A DNA stretch of 12,456 bases, taken from contig NZ_JACHGK010000038.1 of assembly GCF_014207535.1 (NCBI RefSeq), forward strand, positions 1 through 12,456, read 5' to 3'. The notes under the pieces are model-generated. The model made no database searches, was not told the DNA's origin, and worked only from the letters and a program-made list of their open reading frames with translations. The translations under genes and the position numbers were made by a program. Shown here piece by piece: positions 5,601 to 11,967 of the stretch (its first letter is position 1; each line of letters opens with the position of its first letter). Source of the DNA: Bacillus benzoevorans. Its GTDB lineage: Bacteria; Bacillota; Bacilli; Bacillales; Cytobacillaceae.

Positions 5601-6294
5601 TTACACTTTTGATTTAAGATAGGTTTTTATTTCCTCAACATCAGCTAACTCTCTTTTTGGAAGTATGTATGCACTTACTGAGCTGTTAAAAAGATAAATG
5701 TTTTGATTATCCTCACTTAAAGTTTTAATTCCCGACCAAGTTACTTTTGTTTCACCATTAGAAGTCGAATCGATGATTCCCTCTTCTGACAGAATCATAT
5801 GATGTTCACCTAATAAGCCATCGTTCTTACCTTCTTTTATCATTTTCTTCGTATTTCGACTGACGTAAGAATAGAAGTATTTTGGATAGAAAATAATCCA
5901 CAAAATACTCATGACTAAAAAGGTAATGAATACCCCAAGAAAAGACATGTTCCCGACTTTTGCAAGTACAAAGGACGCGATAATAAAGACGATAGGCGCT
6001 AAAAATCTTTGCATATTTAATGCTTTTTTGACGGTTTTTGAATTTTTCACGTGAAACATGATCAAATTCGCTCGTCGAATTTGCGCCCGATTTTTTTCGG
6101 GCTCGCTCGAAAAATTTCCTTTGAAAAATCGAGGCATCCGCCGGAGGCTTAACTTCATTCAGCCAGGGTTTGAACCCCCACTGAATTGGAAAACTTATTT
6201 GCATTCATCCCCCACTTACAGAAGTGTAGGACTTCTGCTGAATGAAGTTAAAATTTATATAATCCTCTTCTGTTAAACTGTATCTTATTTCCAT
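5601..6294 (-). pseudogene. ycxB: ycxB-like gene, interrupted by an insertion near its 5' end
   Basis: Two parts of one gene are separated by ~187 bases. The 5' part starts at an ATG at 6294 (GGGG-type ribosome binding site upstream) and reads MEIRYSLTEEDYINFN, then runs into foreign sequence and a stop. The 3' part continues at about 6059 with MFHVKNSKTVKKALNMQRFL and ends at 5601. Removing 6060-6246 restores one frame of 168 codons, which fits YcxB-family proteins (B. subtilis YcxB about 185 aa): an N-terminal LTEEDY motif, two membrane helices and a C-terminal YcxB-like domain (ILSEEGI, KVTWSGIKTL). The 3' part could still be made from the insertion-proximal ATG at 6158 or 6059 but would lack the native N-terminus. 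It is probably non-functional. Function of the intact family is unknown. Confidence 0.8.
6060..6246. mobile_element. ~187 bp non-autonomous insertion in ycxB, hairpin-rich (possibly IS200/IS605-derived)
   Basis: The ends are set by the host reading frame, with one base of ambiguity (6060-6246 or 6061-6247). No target duplication is seen, as for IS200/IS605 elements. One end carries a perfect hairpin CAAATTCG-CTCGT-CGAATTTG (6063-6083) followed by GCCCGA-T6-TCGGGC (6085-6102). Toward the other end are ATTCAG-cca-GGGTT-tg-AACCC-cca-CTGAAT (6157-6186) and a CCCCCACTT/AAGTG-type hairpin (6210-6229). TTAACTTCATTCAG (6149-6162) is inverted at 6238-6251. Subterminal palindromes and several stacked stems resemble palindrome-associated elements and the guide-RNA end of TnpB transposons. 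No transposase is encoded. Insertion is well supported; the family is tentative. Confidence 0.7.
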
Positions 6295-6368
6295 AGGAAC
6301 CCCTTTGTCCTTTTGTCAAATTATAGCATAAAGTATATGCGGCATTGGCTGACTAAACATTTTTATTA

Positions 6369-6405
6369 TTGTAGTTTCCAGTTAGGTAAGGAGAATCAAC
6401 TACAA
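6369..6405. repeat. inverted repeat at the end of the YcdB-like gene
   Basis: TTGTAGTT (6369-6376) and AACTACAA (6398-6405) are perfect 8 bp arms around 21 nt. The stem overlaps the stop codon of the gene ending at 6400. After the stem the minus strand is A-rich rather than T-rich, so a terminator function is doubtful. Confidence 0.4.
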
Positions 6406-7671
6406 ATCATCTAATGCTATCACTTCTCCGCTCGCTGCATTCACCCCATATTGGCAATCTAATTTTCCGCATAAAACATACTGTTTCTGTTCAAAGTCAT
6501 AAACATAATAAGGCTTTAACTCAAACAATTGTTTAAGTTTTTCAAATGCTTCTTTCTTCGTGATTGTTACCATATCAGATTCTTGAAATTGATCATAAAT
6601 CTCCAACATCTGTTTGTTATCCATGTAAAATGCTGTTTGAAGGCTTTCCGCATCAATCATAATCTTTAGTTTTCTTTGAAATACACGATTATCCTTCTGA
6701 TTTACCTTTAATATTGCATGAATGTAGCCTTTGTCACGATGCAGCGTTTTAAGCATCCATTTTCCTGTGTCATTTGGGTATTCCTGTCGTAACAAGTCTT
6801 TAACTGCCATTTCACATTGTTCTTGTTCCGACTCAGTGATTGGGAATGAATCAGGAGATGGCTCATGTAAAAATGCCTGTTCTGCTGTTACATCCTCAAT
6901 CCAACGAATCTCCTTTCTTTCAAACGGTTCATTGATCGGCTCATCCCAATAAATGGTTTTGTCGATTTTCAAATATGACCTGATATCTACAATGAATTCA
7001 TAGGGAATTGTCAATGTTCGATCATTCGTTATATAAATCTCTTCCAGACCATAGGCAGGAATCCACTGCTTCAGTTTTTTCGAAGGAAATTCAATTAATT
7101 GCAATTGTTCTTTTGCCAAATGCTCCACGCTTTCAAGTAAGAGTGAATATGTTTCTTCTTTGATCATCTCTTTAGAAGGAAATTGACCGTGGACAGAGAA
7201 TGAGGTAAGTTTTCCTTCCTGATTAAATTCAACATCGATAAATCCGGAAGGAGATACCGCTACACCATCGATACACTCTTTAAAGTGAAGCTCCCCTTCC
7301 CCTTCTGTTTCAAGTTGAAATTGTTTTCCATACGTTAATCCTGTTTCACCCTCAACCCATTTTATGACGTCTTCCGTTTTTAGATTGCTAAACGTAATCC
7401 CCGCTTCTGCGTATGACTCACCACTTACAAAAATAGCACGTTCAAATTTACGACTTTTCACGTTTATTTCAATAACTGCCGTACCTTCTGGATTTAATCC
7501 GTCATCCTCTTGTTCCGTTACATGATTAGGAAACCATTCCATACAAAATATATAAACCGTCTCATTAAAGATATTTACGCTCCGTTCAAATTGATGCCGT
7601 TGTAAGTAGTAGTTCTCTAAACCAAATTTTATCTTTGTAAAATCTATTAATTCTTGTATTCTCCTATCCAT
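6400..7671 (-). CDS. YcdB/YcdC-domain-like (PepSY-related) protein, 423 aa
   Basis: The start is the ATG of MDRRIQEL at 7671, since AAAGGGG lies 8 nt before it; the ATG two codons upstream is too close. The protein appears cytoplasmic: no signal peptide and no membrane helix. It looks like two related halves, each with beta-strand-rich PepSY-like segments, for example GFIDVEFNQEGKLTSFSVHG and the C-terminal QYGVNAASGEVIALDDL, the latter typical of YcdB/YcdC repeats (formerly DUF4901). Many relatives are secreted or spore-envelope proteins; this one lacks an export signal. Acidic overall, with many Glu. The function of the family is unknown. It stands alone between a broken ycxB gene and a gene-poor stretch. 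Confidence 0.75.
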   Translation of the reverse strand: MDRRIQELIDFTKIKFGLENYYLQRHQFERSVNIFNETVYIFCMEWFPNHVTEQEDDGLNPEGTAVIEINVKSRKFERAIFVSGESYAEAGITFSNLKTEDVIKWVEGETGLTYGKQFQLETEGEGELHFKECIDGVAVSPSGFIDVEFNQEGKLTSFSVHGQFPSKEMIKEETYSLLLESVEHLAKEQLQLIEFPSKKLKQWIPAYGLEEIYITNDRTLTIPYEFIVDIRSYLKIDKTIYWDEPINEPFERKEIRWIEDVTAEQAFLHEPSPDSFPITESEQEQCEMAVKDLLRQEYPNDTGKWMLKTLHRDKGYIHAILKVNQKDNRVFQRKLKIMIDAESLQTAFYMDNKQMLEIYDQFQESDMVTITKKEAFEKLKQLFELKPYYVYDFEQKQYVLCGKLDCQYGVNAASGEVIALDDL

Positions 7672-7724
7672 TTGCATATCCCCTTTGTTCTTTAAATGAT
7701 TGTTCCAAGAGTATTAATTCCCTT

Positions 7725-7759
7725 AGCAAAGAGGCGTCTCCACTTATAGTAGAAACGCC
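7725..7759 (-). terminator. possible terminator after the small gene at 7784
   Basis: GGCGT-C-TC (7733-7740) pairs with GA-A-ACGCC (7752-7759), with one mismatch. On the minus strand it is followed by TCTTTG, a weak T-run. It lies 25 nt past the stop of the 31-residue frame and before the YcdB-like gene. Confidence 0.4.
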
Positions 7760-7783
7760 AATCTTATATAATCCAGACTAAAT

Positions 7784-7879
7784 TTAATTATGTGATCTTC
7801 GGAAAAATGCCCTTTGTGATTTTTTGCAATATATAATTTCAACTAAATATAGAGAGCCACAATGCAATTTATCTTTCAT
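7784..7879 (-). CDS. possible small protein, 31 aa
   Basis: An ATG at 7879 is preceded by GTGGAGGAG with a 7 nt spacer, one of the best ribosome binding sites in the window. The frame runs 31 codons (MKDKLHCGSLYLVEIIYCKK and on, ending RRSHN) to a TAA and is followed by a hairpin. The middle (SLYLVEIIYC) is strand-like and the end is basic. I do not recognise it. It could be a real small protein or a remnant. The surrounding 7672-8087 region otherwise holds a broken-looking frame at 7905-7985 and the terminator at 8012-8046. Confidence 0.4.
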   Translation of the reverse strand: MKDKLHCGSLYLVEIIYCKKSQRAFFRRSHN

Positions 7880-8011
7880 TGACTTACTCCTCCACTTAAG
7901 GTTATCAGTAATTGGAAATATCTTCAATCCTCTTCATCATTCGCTTAACGATTTTTCTCTGAATCCGAAGTGAATAATACTACATAGCTAAAATGAACTC
8001 CTTTCCCATAT

Positions 8012-8046
8012 AAAAAAGATACCCAATATCTTGATCAGGTATCTTT
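8012..8046 (-). terminator. terminator of the yjdI-yjdJ end of the redox cluster
   Basis: AAAGATACC (8015-8023) and GGTATCTTT (8038-8046) form a perfect 9 bp stem with a 14 nt loop. On the minus strand it ends in a run of Ts. It lies 42 nt past the stop codon at 8088 and closes the leftward cluster. Confidence 0.9.
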
Positions 8047-8087
8047 CAGGGTTTGTATTCTTGTCCACTTCTTATGGAGATCTTCAA

Positions 8088-8378
8088 TCAATTTGCAAGA
8101 ACAGATTGATATTCTTTTTTACTTTCAAGAATCCCTTTTGCGTAAGTACAAACAGGTACGATGAACTTATTTTCGACTCTTGCGTATTCCGCTATTCTAT
8201 CTACTAATTTTTTTCCCAATCCTTTGCCATTGTGACCTTCGTTAACAATCGTATGGTTCACAATGATTAAATCTCTTCCATTCACGTCTGTTCCACTAGG
8301 TATAAATTGGATTCTTGCAATTACTGCACCATTTTCTTCAATATAAAATTCATTTTTGCCCGGCTTGATGTCGGTCAT
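8088..8378 (-). CDS. yjdJ: YjdJ-like small GNAT-type acetyltransferase, 96 aa
   Basis: This is a minimal GNAT fold of the YjdJ type. It has strands around NEFYIEENGAVIARIQF, then IIVNHTIVNEGHNGKGLGKKLVDRI, where the Q/R-x-x-G-x-G/A-like loop (HNGKGLGKKL) binds the acetyl-CoA pyrophosphate. It ends VPVCTYAKGILESKKEY, with the PVC-Y-A motif typical of this family. The start is the ATG at 8378 with AGGTGG 5 nt upstream; a GTG three codons earlier lacks a ribosome binding site. It begins 9 nt after the stop of the YjdI gene, so the two are cotranscribed, the same pairing as yjdI-yjdJ in E. coli. The substrate is unknown. Confidence 0.88.
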   Translation of the reverse strand: MTDIKPGKNEFYIEENGAVIARIQFIPSGTDVNGRDLIIVNHTIVNEGHNGKGLGKKLVDRIAEYARVENKFIVPVCTYAKGILESKKEYQSVLAN

Positions 8379-8387
8379 ATTATCCAC

Positions 8388-8606
8388 CTACTTTTTGGCT
8401 TGATAAGAAAGTGCTTTACTTGGACATCGGTCGATCACACGCATGGTCTCTTCAGATGTTGCATTTTGCGGGGAGATCCAAGGTCTTTTCTTTACATCAA
8501 AAACATTAGGAAGTCCTTTAACACATTCCCCTGCATGCTCACAAATGTCAGGTCTCCAATAAATTGTGATGCTTTCATTTTCATAAGTTTTTACTGCCTC
8601 ACTCAT
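8388..8606 (-). CDS. yjdI: YjdI-like mono-cluster 4Fe-4S ferredoxin-like protein, 72 aa
   Basis: The sequence fits the YjdI/Fer4_19 family. The pattern C-x5-C (DICEHAGECVKGLPNVFD) is followed by PWISP and a C-terminal IDRCPSKALSY, giving three Cys plus a nearby His/Glu as likely ligands for a single iron-sulfur cluster. It is probably a small redox or cluster-carrying protein in the cytoplasm. The start is set at the ATG at 8606 (MSEAVKTYE), with AAGGTGG 8 nt upstream; a GTG four codons earlier would overlap that site. It is paired with the YjdJ gene downstream and lies 84 nt after the pirin gene, where AGAGGAG precedes a tiny 7-codon frame (MINRDLK) of doubtful meaning. Confidence 0.9.
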   Translation of the reverse strand: MSEAVKTYENESITIYWRPDICEHAGECVKGLPNVFDVKKRPWISPQNATSEETMRVIDRCPSKALSYQAKK

Positions 8607-8690
8607 CCATAATTCCACCTTATCATTTTAAATCACGATTTATCATGTCATTCTCCTCTAGGATTAAAACAAATTCATCGGGAGTTTCCG

Positions 8691-9389
8691 CTACTGTTTT
8701 TTCATTTCTAAAATTAAGATGTGTGAGGTTTCTACTGCTTTAATTAAGATATCCTCTTCAACAATTTCCATTCCATCTCTATCATTTAATTCAATGCCAT
8801 TCATAGCTGATGTGCCCTCTATTTGTACTAAATAAGCCTGTCTTCCTTCTCTCACCGGGAAGCTGATTTCTTTTCCTTGTTCTAATTCTAAAGAATAAAT
8901 GTTGGCATCTTGATGAATTTTTATTGGAGCATTTCCATTAAGTCCTGAAACCATATGCAGCCAGTTATTCTTTCTGTCCTCCCAATTAAATCTATAATCG
9001 CCATAGTTAGGAGTAAGACCATTTTCTTCAGGGAAAATCCAAATTTGCAAAAATCTTAGTGTATCTTCACCTAAATTATATTCACTATGATACACACCAG
9101 TACCTGCACTCATATATTGAACTTGTCCCCGTGTGATTGTATTTTTATTGTTCATACTATCCCCATGGGTCAATTCACCATTCACCACATAGGATATAAT
9201 CTCCATGTCTCTATGTGGATGTGTGTCAAATCCTGTTTGAGCTTCAACTAAATCATCGTTGATTACCCGTAAAACACCAAACTGGATATTGTCCGGATTA
9301 TAATATCCTGCGAATGAAAAATGAAATTTACTTCTTAACCATCCAAGATTACTTGAGCCCATTTTATTGCTGTCAATTTTTTTTAACAT
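8691..9389 (-). CDS. pirin family protein (YhaK/YhhW-like bicupin), 232 aa
   Basis: Pirins are two-cupin metal proteins; bacterial YhhW and relatives can show quercetin dioxygenase activity. The N-terminal cupin has the metal-site motif HPHRDMEIISYVVNGELTH (H57, H59, with later H101 and E103 in GVYHSEYN) and the family phrase VQYMSAGTGVYHSEYN. The C-terminal cupin (~140-230) lacks metal ligands, as usual. At 232 residues it equals YhhW in length. The start has GGAGAG about 8 nt upstream. In this cluster, with a flavin reductase whose promoter carries an MhqR-type site, a role against quinones or flavonoids is plausible but inferred. Confidence 0.92.
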   Translation of the reverse strand: MLKKIDSNKMGSSNLGWLRSKFHFSFAGYYNPDNIQFGVLRVINDDLVEAQTGFDTHPHRDMEIISYVVNGELTHGDSMNNKNTITRGQVQYMSAGTGVYHSEYNLGEDTLRFLQIWIFPEENGLTPNYGDYRFNWEDRKNNWLHMVSGLNGNAPIKIHQDANIYSLELEQGKEISFPVREGRQAYLVQIEGTSAMNGIELNDRDGMEIVEEDILIKAVETSHILILEMKKQ

Positions 9390-9411
9390 TCTATTCTCTC
9401 CATTCTTATTA

Positions 9412-9544
9412 TCACTTGCTCACCATCGCCTGATCGTCTGGATGTACCCTATCAAATAGATTCTGATTTCTCATGGAAGATAGGTCATATTTAAGCATAA
9501 CTTCTGAGCATATCCATCAATTCGCTTGATAAAGATTTGCTCAA
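9412..9544 (-). pseudogene. small gene with a frameshift, unknown family
   Basis: AAAGGAG lies 8 nt before a TTG at 9544 that opens the frame LSKSLSSELMDMLRSYA, which stops at 9491. A second frame overlaps and continues in protein-like sequence, MLKYDLSSMRNQNLFDRVHP to AMVSK, from 9498 to a stop at 9412. The two join if one base is changed near 9495-9500, giving ~44 codons. It lies between the flavin reductase and pirin genes. Either a recently broken small gene, or the second part alone (28 aa) is the real product. I do not recognise the family. Confidence 0.35.
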
Positions 9545-9575
9545 CCTTCATACTCCTTTAAATACTTAATCATTC

Positions 9576-9604
9576 GCACATGTGCATATGCAATGCACAT
9601 GTGC
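9576..9604. repeat. double palindrome GCACATGTGC, possible operator
   Basis: GCACATGTGCAT (9576-9587) is inverted as ATGCACATGTGC (9593-9604) around ATGCA. Each arm contains the 10 bp palindrome GCACATGTGC, so there are two identical palindromes 18 bp apart centre to centre. No T-run follows on either strand, so it is not a terminator. It lies upstream of the frameshifted small gene and pirin, close to a possible -35 TTGCAT on the minus strand, and may bind a dimeric regulator. Confidence 0.6.
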
Positions 9605-9634
9605 AGGTTAAAAAACATTTAATGCCTTAAAAAA

Positions 9635-10228
9635 TTATCGGATTGTGAATAATGCTTTTGACCAAGGAACTAATTGATCTAACATTTGATTAACTGAATC
9701 CTCTTGTACTGCCTTCGGTTTAAAGTCAGTACCATTTTCAAAATCAGTGAATAATGATAGTGCTGGATGTACACGAACGTCAGCAACTAACAATTCACCT
9801 AAAATGCCGCGTAAATGTTCAGCTGCACGAGCACCACCTACTGAACCGTAAGATACAATTCCAGCTGCCTTGTTGTTCCACTCTTCACGCAGATAGTCTA
9901 GTGCATTTTTAAGTGCCCCTGTAATGGAGTGGTTGTATTCTTGAACAATAAATACGAATCCATCTTGAGCTGCAATGATTTCTGACCAGTCGTGAGCACC
10001 TGAAGCATCTGCACCCGCTTCACCAAGTAATGGCAGTTTGTAATCTGCAATATCAATGATTGTATAGTTAGCGTCACCGCGTTTTTCTGCTATTTCTTTC
10101 ACCCATGCACCTACTTGTGGACTTACCCGTCCTTCACGTGTAGACCCTAAAATAATTCCAATATTTAATTTTGTCATTGTTTCTTCCTCCTCTTGTTTTG
10201 TGCCAAATAGTTTAGATAAAAATCCCAT
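9635..10228 (-). CDS. NAD(P)H-dependent FMN reductase (flavodoxin-like fold), 197 aa
   Basis: The conserved core starts MTKLNIGIILGSTREGRVSP, with the GSTREGR phosphate-binding loop for FMN. VFIVQEYNHSITGALKNALD and the SYGSVGGARAAEHLR segment follow; both are signatures of the NADPH-dependent FMN reductase family (azoreductase/chromate reductase relatives). Two starts are possible. The ATG at 10228, with GGAGGTGA 8 nt upstream, adds MGFLSKLFGTKQEEEET. The ATG at 10177, preceded by AGAGGAGG, gives the usual ~180-residue protein. Both have good ribosome binding sites, so two forms may be made. The upstream region carries MhqR-type sites. Likely role: two-electron reduction of quinones or azo compounds; the substrate is inferred. 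Confidence 0.9.
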   Translation of the reverse strand: MGFLSKLFGTKQEEEETMTKLNIGIILGSTREGRVSPQVGAWVKEIAEKRGDANYTIIDIADYKLPLLGEAGADASGAHDWSEIIAAQDGFVFIVQEYNHSITGALKNALDYLREEWNNKAAGIVSYGSVGGARAAEHLRGILGELLVADVRVHPALSLFTDFENGTDFKPKAVQEDSVNQMLDQLVPWSKALFTIR

Positions 10229-10334
10229 TTTATTATTCACCTCCATACAAATATCTTTTCTGCGCTGCTTGTAATTGCAGTAACGTGATGCAGACCTTTT
10301 AATTCGTCCATTTGTCATCCCTCTATTTAGAGAG

Positions 10335-10350
10335 TCTCGAATTCGAGATA
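10335..10350. promoter_or_regulatory. MhqR-type operator, full palindrome
   Basis: The minus strand reads TATCTCGAATTCGAGA, with a perfect 14 bp palindrome TCTCGAATTCGAGA at 10335-10348. As I recall it, the B. subtilis MhqR operator is tATCTcgaAtTCgAGATa, and this matches nearly throughout. MhqR is a MarR-type repressor released by quinones such as methylhydroquinone, and controls azoreductases, nitroreductases and dioxygenases. The site is ~110 bp upstream of the flavin reductase start. Confidence 0.7.
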
Positions 10351-10408
10351 TATAATCAAAAAAAATGATAAGAGAGTTTTAGCAATTACATTCAATTAAA
10401 TTATATTT

Positions 10409-10449
10409 AATTCGAGATAAATTTATCATATTTCCATAATGATTGTCAA
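10409..10449 (-). promoter_or_regulatory. promoter of the flavin reductase with a second MhqR-type half-site
   Basis: The minus strand shows a perfect -35 TTGACA (10449-10444), an 18 nt spacer ending TGA, and an extended -10 TAAATT (10425-10420). Immediately after comes TATCTCGAATT (10419-10409), identical to 11 bases of the full operator at 10340-10350. The half-site therefore covers the start point, a classic repressor position, and the full palindrome lies ~65-80 bp downstream in the leader. Confidence 0.6.
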
Positions 10450-10489
10450 CTCTACATAAGAATTTTTTTGCAGATGTTACTTTAAAATT

Positions 10490-10676
10490 GGCTCTGTTAA
10501 ACTTGGTTGTTGATTTCCGTTCCAAGCACTTCGCTTTCCGCTCATCTACGCCTGAGCCTCCTCGCCACTTCGTGCCTGCGGGGTCTCGTCTGTCTCGCTG
10601 TTCCCGCAGGAGTCTTCGTGCCTTCCACTCCAATCAACAAAGTCCTCCAAAATCAACATTGACCTTTAACACAGCC
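10490..10676. mobile_element. MITE-like repeat, 187 bp
   Basis: Terminal inverted repeats are GGCTCTGTTAAA (10490-10501) and TTTAACACAGCC (10665-10676), 11 of 12 matching. They are flanked by TTAAAATT on the left and TTAAAATA on the right, a likely 8 bp target duplication with one change. A second inverted pair, TTGTTGATT/AATCAACAA, lies inside. The interior is strikingly GC-rich compared with the flanks and rich in CTTCG and CCTC segments. It encodes no plausible protein. I recall very similar intergenic repeats in many Bacillaceae genomes. It sits between the divergent flavin reductase and DNA glycosylase genes. Confidence 0.75.
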
Positions 10677-10829
10677 TTAAAATAAAGTTTGAGCAAAATA
10701 ATTGTTTAAACCTACATTTGAAAACAATGAAGAGGAATCCATTTTGATAATCTTCATTAGAATGATGAAAGACTTTTTGAATCATTCAGGATAAGATAGA
10801 TTCTAACCAACTTTTCGGGAGTGAGTGAA

Positions 10830-11414
10830 TTGAAACCATTGTCAATTGATTTTTTCCAGCAGCCAACGCTTGAATTAGCCAAAAATTTACTTGGGTGTTT
10901 TCTCGTAAAGGAAACAAAAGAAGGCATTGCATCTGGATATATCGTGGAAACGGAGGCCTATATCGGACCGGGTGACCGGGCTGCACACAGTTTTGGAAAC
11001 CGCCGTACCAAAAGAACAGAAATTATGTTTGAGGAAGCGGGTCATGTTTATACCTTTGTAACGCATACACACACTCTTGTTAATGTCATAAGCGGACCTG
11101 CCGAACAACCTGAGGGGATTTTAATTCGGGCCATTGAACCGGTTGAAGGGATTGATTTAATGCATGAACGCCGCGGGATGGACAATCTAAAGAATTTAAC
11201 CAACGGACCGGGAAAATTGACCAAAGCACTCGGTATCACAATGGAGGATTACGGGCATCTCTTTACAAAACCTCCTTTATATATTGCCTCGGGAAAGATC
11301 CCGGAAAACATTTCAACCGGCCCACGGATTGGCATTGAAAATACAGGCGAGGCAAAGGATTATCCTTGGCGGTTTTGGATAACCGGAAATCCATTCGTAT
11401 CAAGAAAAGGTTGA
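10830..11414 (+). CDS. yxlJ: DNA-3-methyladenine (methylpurine) glycosylase, 194 aa
   Basis: The enzyme belongs to the AAG/MPG family, which flips out and removes alkylated purines such as 3-methyladenine, starting base-excision repair. Family segments are in order: LAKNLLGCFLV, the catalytic ETEAYIGPGDRAAHSF (Glu about residue 41-43 as base), RTKRTEIMF, HVYTFVTHTHTLVNVISG, GILIRAIEP, and NLTNGPGKLTKALGI. The C-terminus is WRFWITGNPFVSR. Length fits B. subtilis YxlJ (about 196). The start is TTG at 10830 because GGGAGTGAG lies ~8 nt upstream; a GTG at 10821 overlaps that site. No clear consensus promoter was found between the MITE and the start. It is transcribed alone and ends in a strong terminator. 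Confidence 0.93.
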   Translation: MKPLSIDFFQQPTLELAKNLLGCFLVKETKEGIASGYIVETEAYIGPGDRAAHSFGNRRTKRTEIMFEEAGHVYTFVTHTHTLVNVISGPAEQPEGILIRAIEPVEGIDLMHERRGMDNLKNLTNGPGKLTKALGITMEDYGHLFTKPPLYIASGKIPENISTGPRIGIENTGEAKDYPWRFWITGNPFVSRKG

Positions 11415-11432
11415 TAACGCATCAACTGAAAC

Positions 11433-11471
11433 AAACATGCGGAAACACCCAAGCAAGGTTTCCGCATGTTT
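11433..11471. terminator. bidirectional terminator after the glycosylase gene
   Basis: AAACATGCGGAAAC (11433-11446) and GTTTCCGCATGTTT (11458-11471) form a perfect 14 bp stem with an 11 nt loop. Both strands continue T-rich (TGTTATT; TGTTTC). It serves the glycosylase gene on the plus strand and would also have served the Spo0E-like remnant on the minus strand. Confidence 0.9.
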
Positions 11472-11478
11472 GTTATTG

Positions 11479-11559
11479 TCATGTTTTAACATCCGATAAA
11501 ACCTGATCAAGTTCATCAACGGCTTTATTAAGAACTTGTTCATCCTTTAACCTTAAAAT
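11479..11559 (-). pseudogene. remnant of a Spo0E-like phosphatase gene (C-terminal part)
   Basis: A minus-strand frame reads ILRLKDEQVLNKAVDELDQV then LSDVKT and a stop at 11479, right before a terminator on that strand. The spacing of L, ELD and the helical pattern resemble the C-terminal helix of Spo0E-type aspartyl-phosphate phosphatases, which dephosphorylate Spo0A. The typical N-terminal helix and a start codon with a ribosome binding site are missing; upstream the frame runs into the antisense of the ykvA-like gene. Probably a decayed copy. The family assignment is tentative because the piece is so short. Confidence 0.4.
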
Positions 11560-11572
11560 GGAGGTGGAGAAA

Positions 11573-11944
11573 ATGTTAACAAAAGTAAAAAATTGGGCTA
11601 AACAATTAAAACGACAAGTATATGTTCTTTACTTTGCTTATAAAGATCCAAGAACGCCTTTATTTGCAAAGATCTTTACTGCCTGTGTTGTTGCCTATGC
11701 GTTCAGCCCTATTGACCTAATTCCTGATTTCATTCCCATTTTTGGTTATTTAGATGATATCATCCTAATTCCATTAGCCATCTACTTCGCACTGAAATTA
11801 ATACCAAAACACATCTTAGAAGAATGTAACTTAAAAGCTCAAACACTCCTAAATAATGAGAAACCCAAAAGTTGGATTGCTGGTACACTCATTATCGTTC
11901 TTTGGATTTCAGCTGCTATTTGGCTGGCCGTATGGTTTATATAA
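11573..11944 (+). CDS. YkvA family (DUF1232) membrane protein, 123 aa
   Basis: The start is the ATG at 11573, preceded by GGAGGTGGAG; an ATG five codons earlier overlaps this site. The DUF1232 signature is clear: KDPRTPLFAKIF, then AYAFSPIDLIPDFIPIFGYL, then DDIILIPLAIYFALKLIP, with two hydrophobic segments (residues ~33-50 and ~63-80). A third, C-terminal membrane helix (~103-122, LIIVLWISAAIWLAVWF) is present, an extension seen in some members. The protein is in the cytoplasmic membrane. The family's function is unknown. It is probably a single-gene unit with no clear terminator of its own on the plus strand. Confidence 0.9.
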   Translation: MLTKVKNWAKQLKRQVYVLYFAYKDPRTPLFAKIFTACVVAYAFSPIDLIPDFIPIFGYLDDIILIPLAIYFALKLIPKHILEECNLKAQTLLNNEKPKSWIAGTLIIVLWISAAIWLAVWFI

Positions 11945-11967
11945 CCATAGCATATCTTTTTAGAAAC

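Noticed and set aside
6058..6276. 72-codon plus-strand frame across the ycxB insertion
   Set aside because: It spans the element's hairpins and both junctions with host DNA, has no ribosome binding site, and shows no transposase motif.
7905..7985. Frame M-stop-YYSLRIQRKIVKRMMKRIEDISNY on the minus strand after AAAGGAG
   Set aside because: The second codon is a stop and the remaining 25 codons lack another start at a usable distance. It may be a decayed small gene but is not supported enough to annotate.
10379..10685. Frames of 80-84 codons on both strands within the MITE region
   Set aside because: They arise from the GC-rich interior of the repeat, lack ribosome binding sites, and read as low-complexity Arg/Ser-rich sequence.
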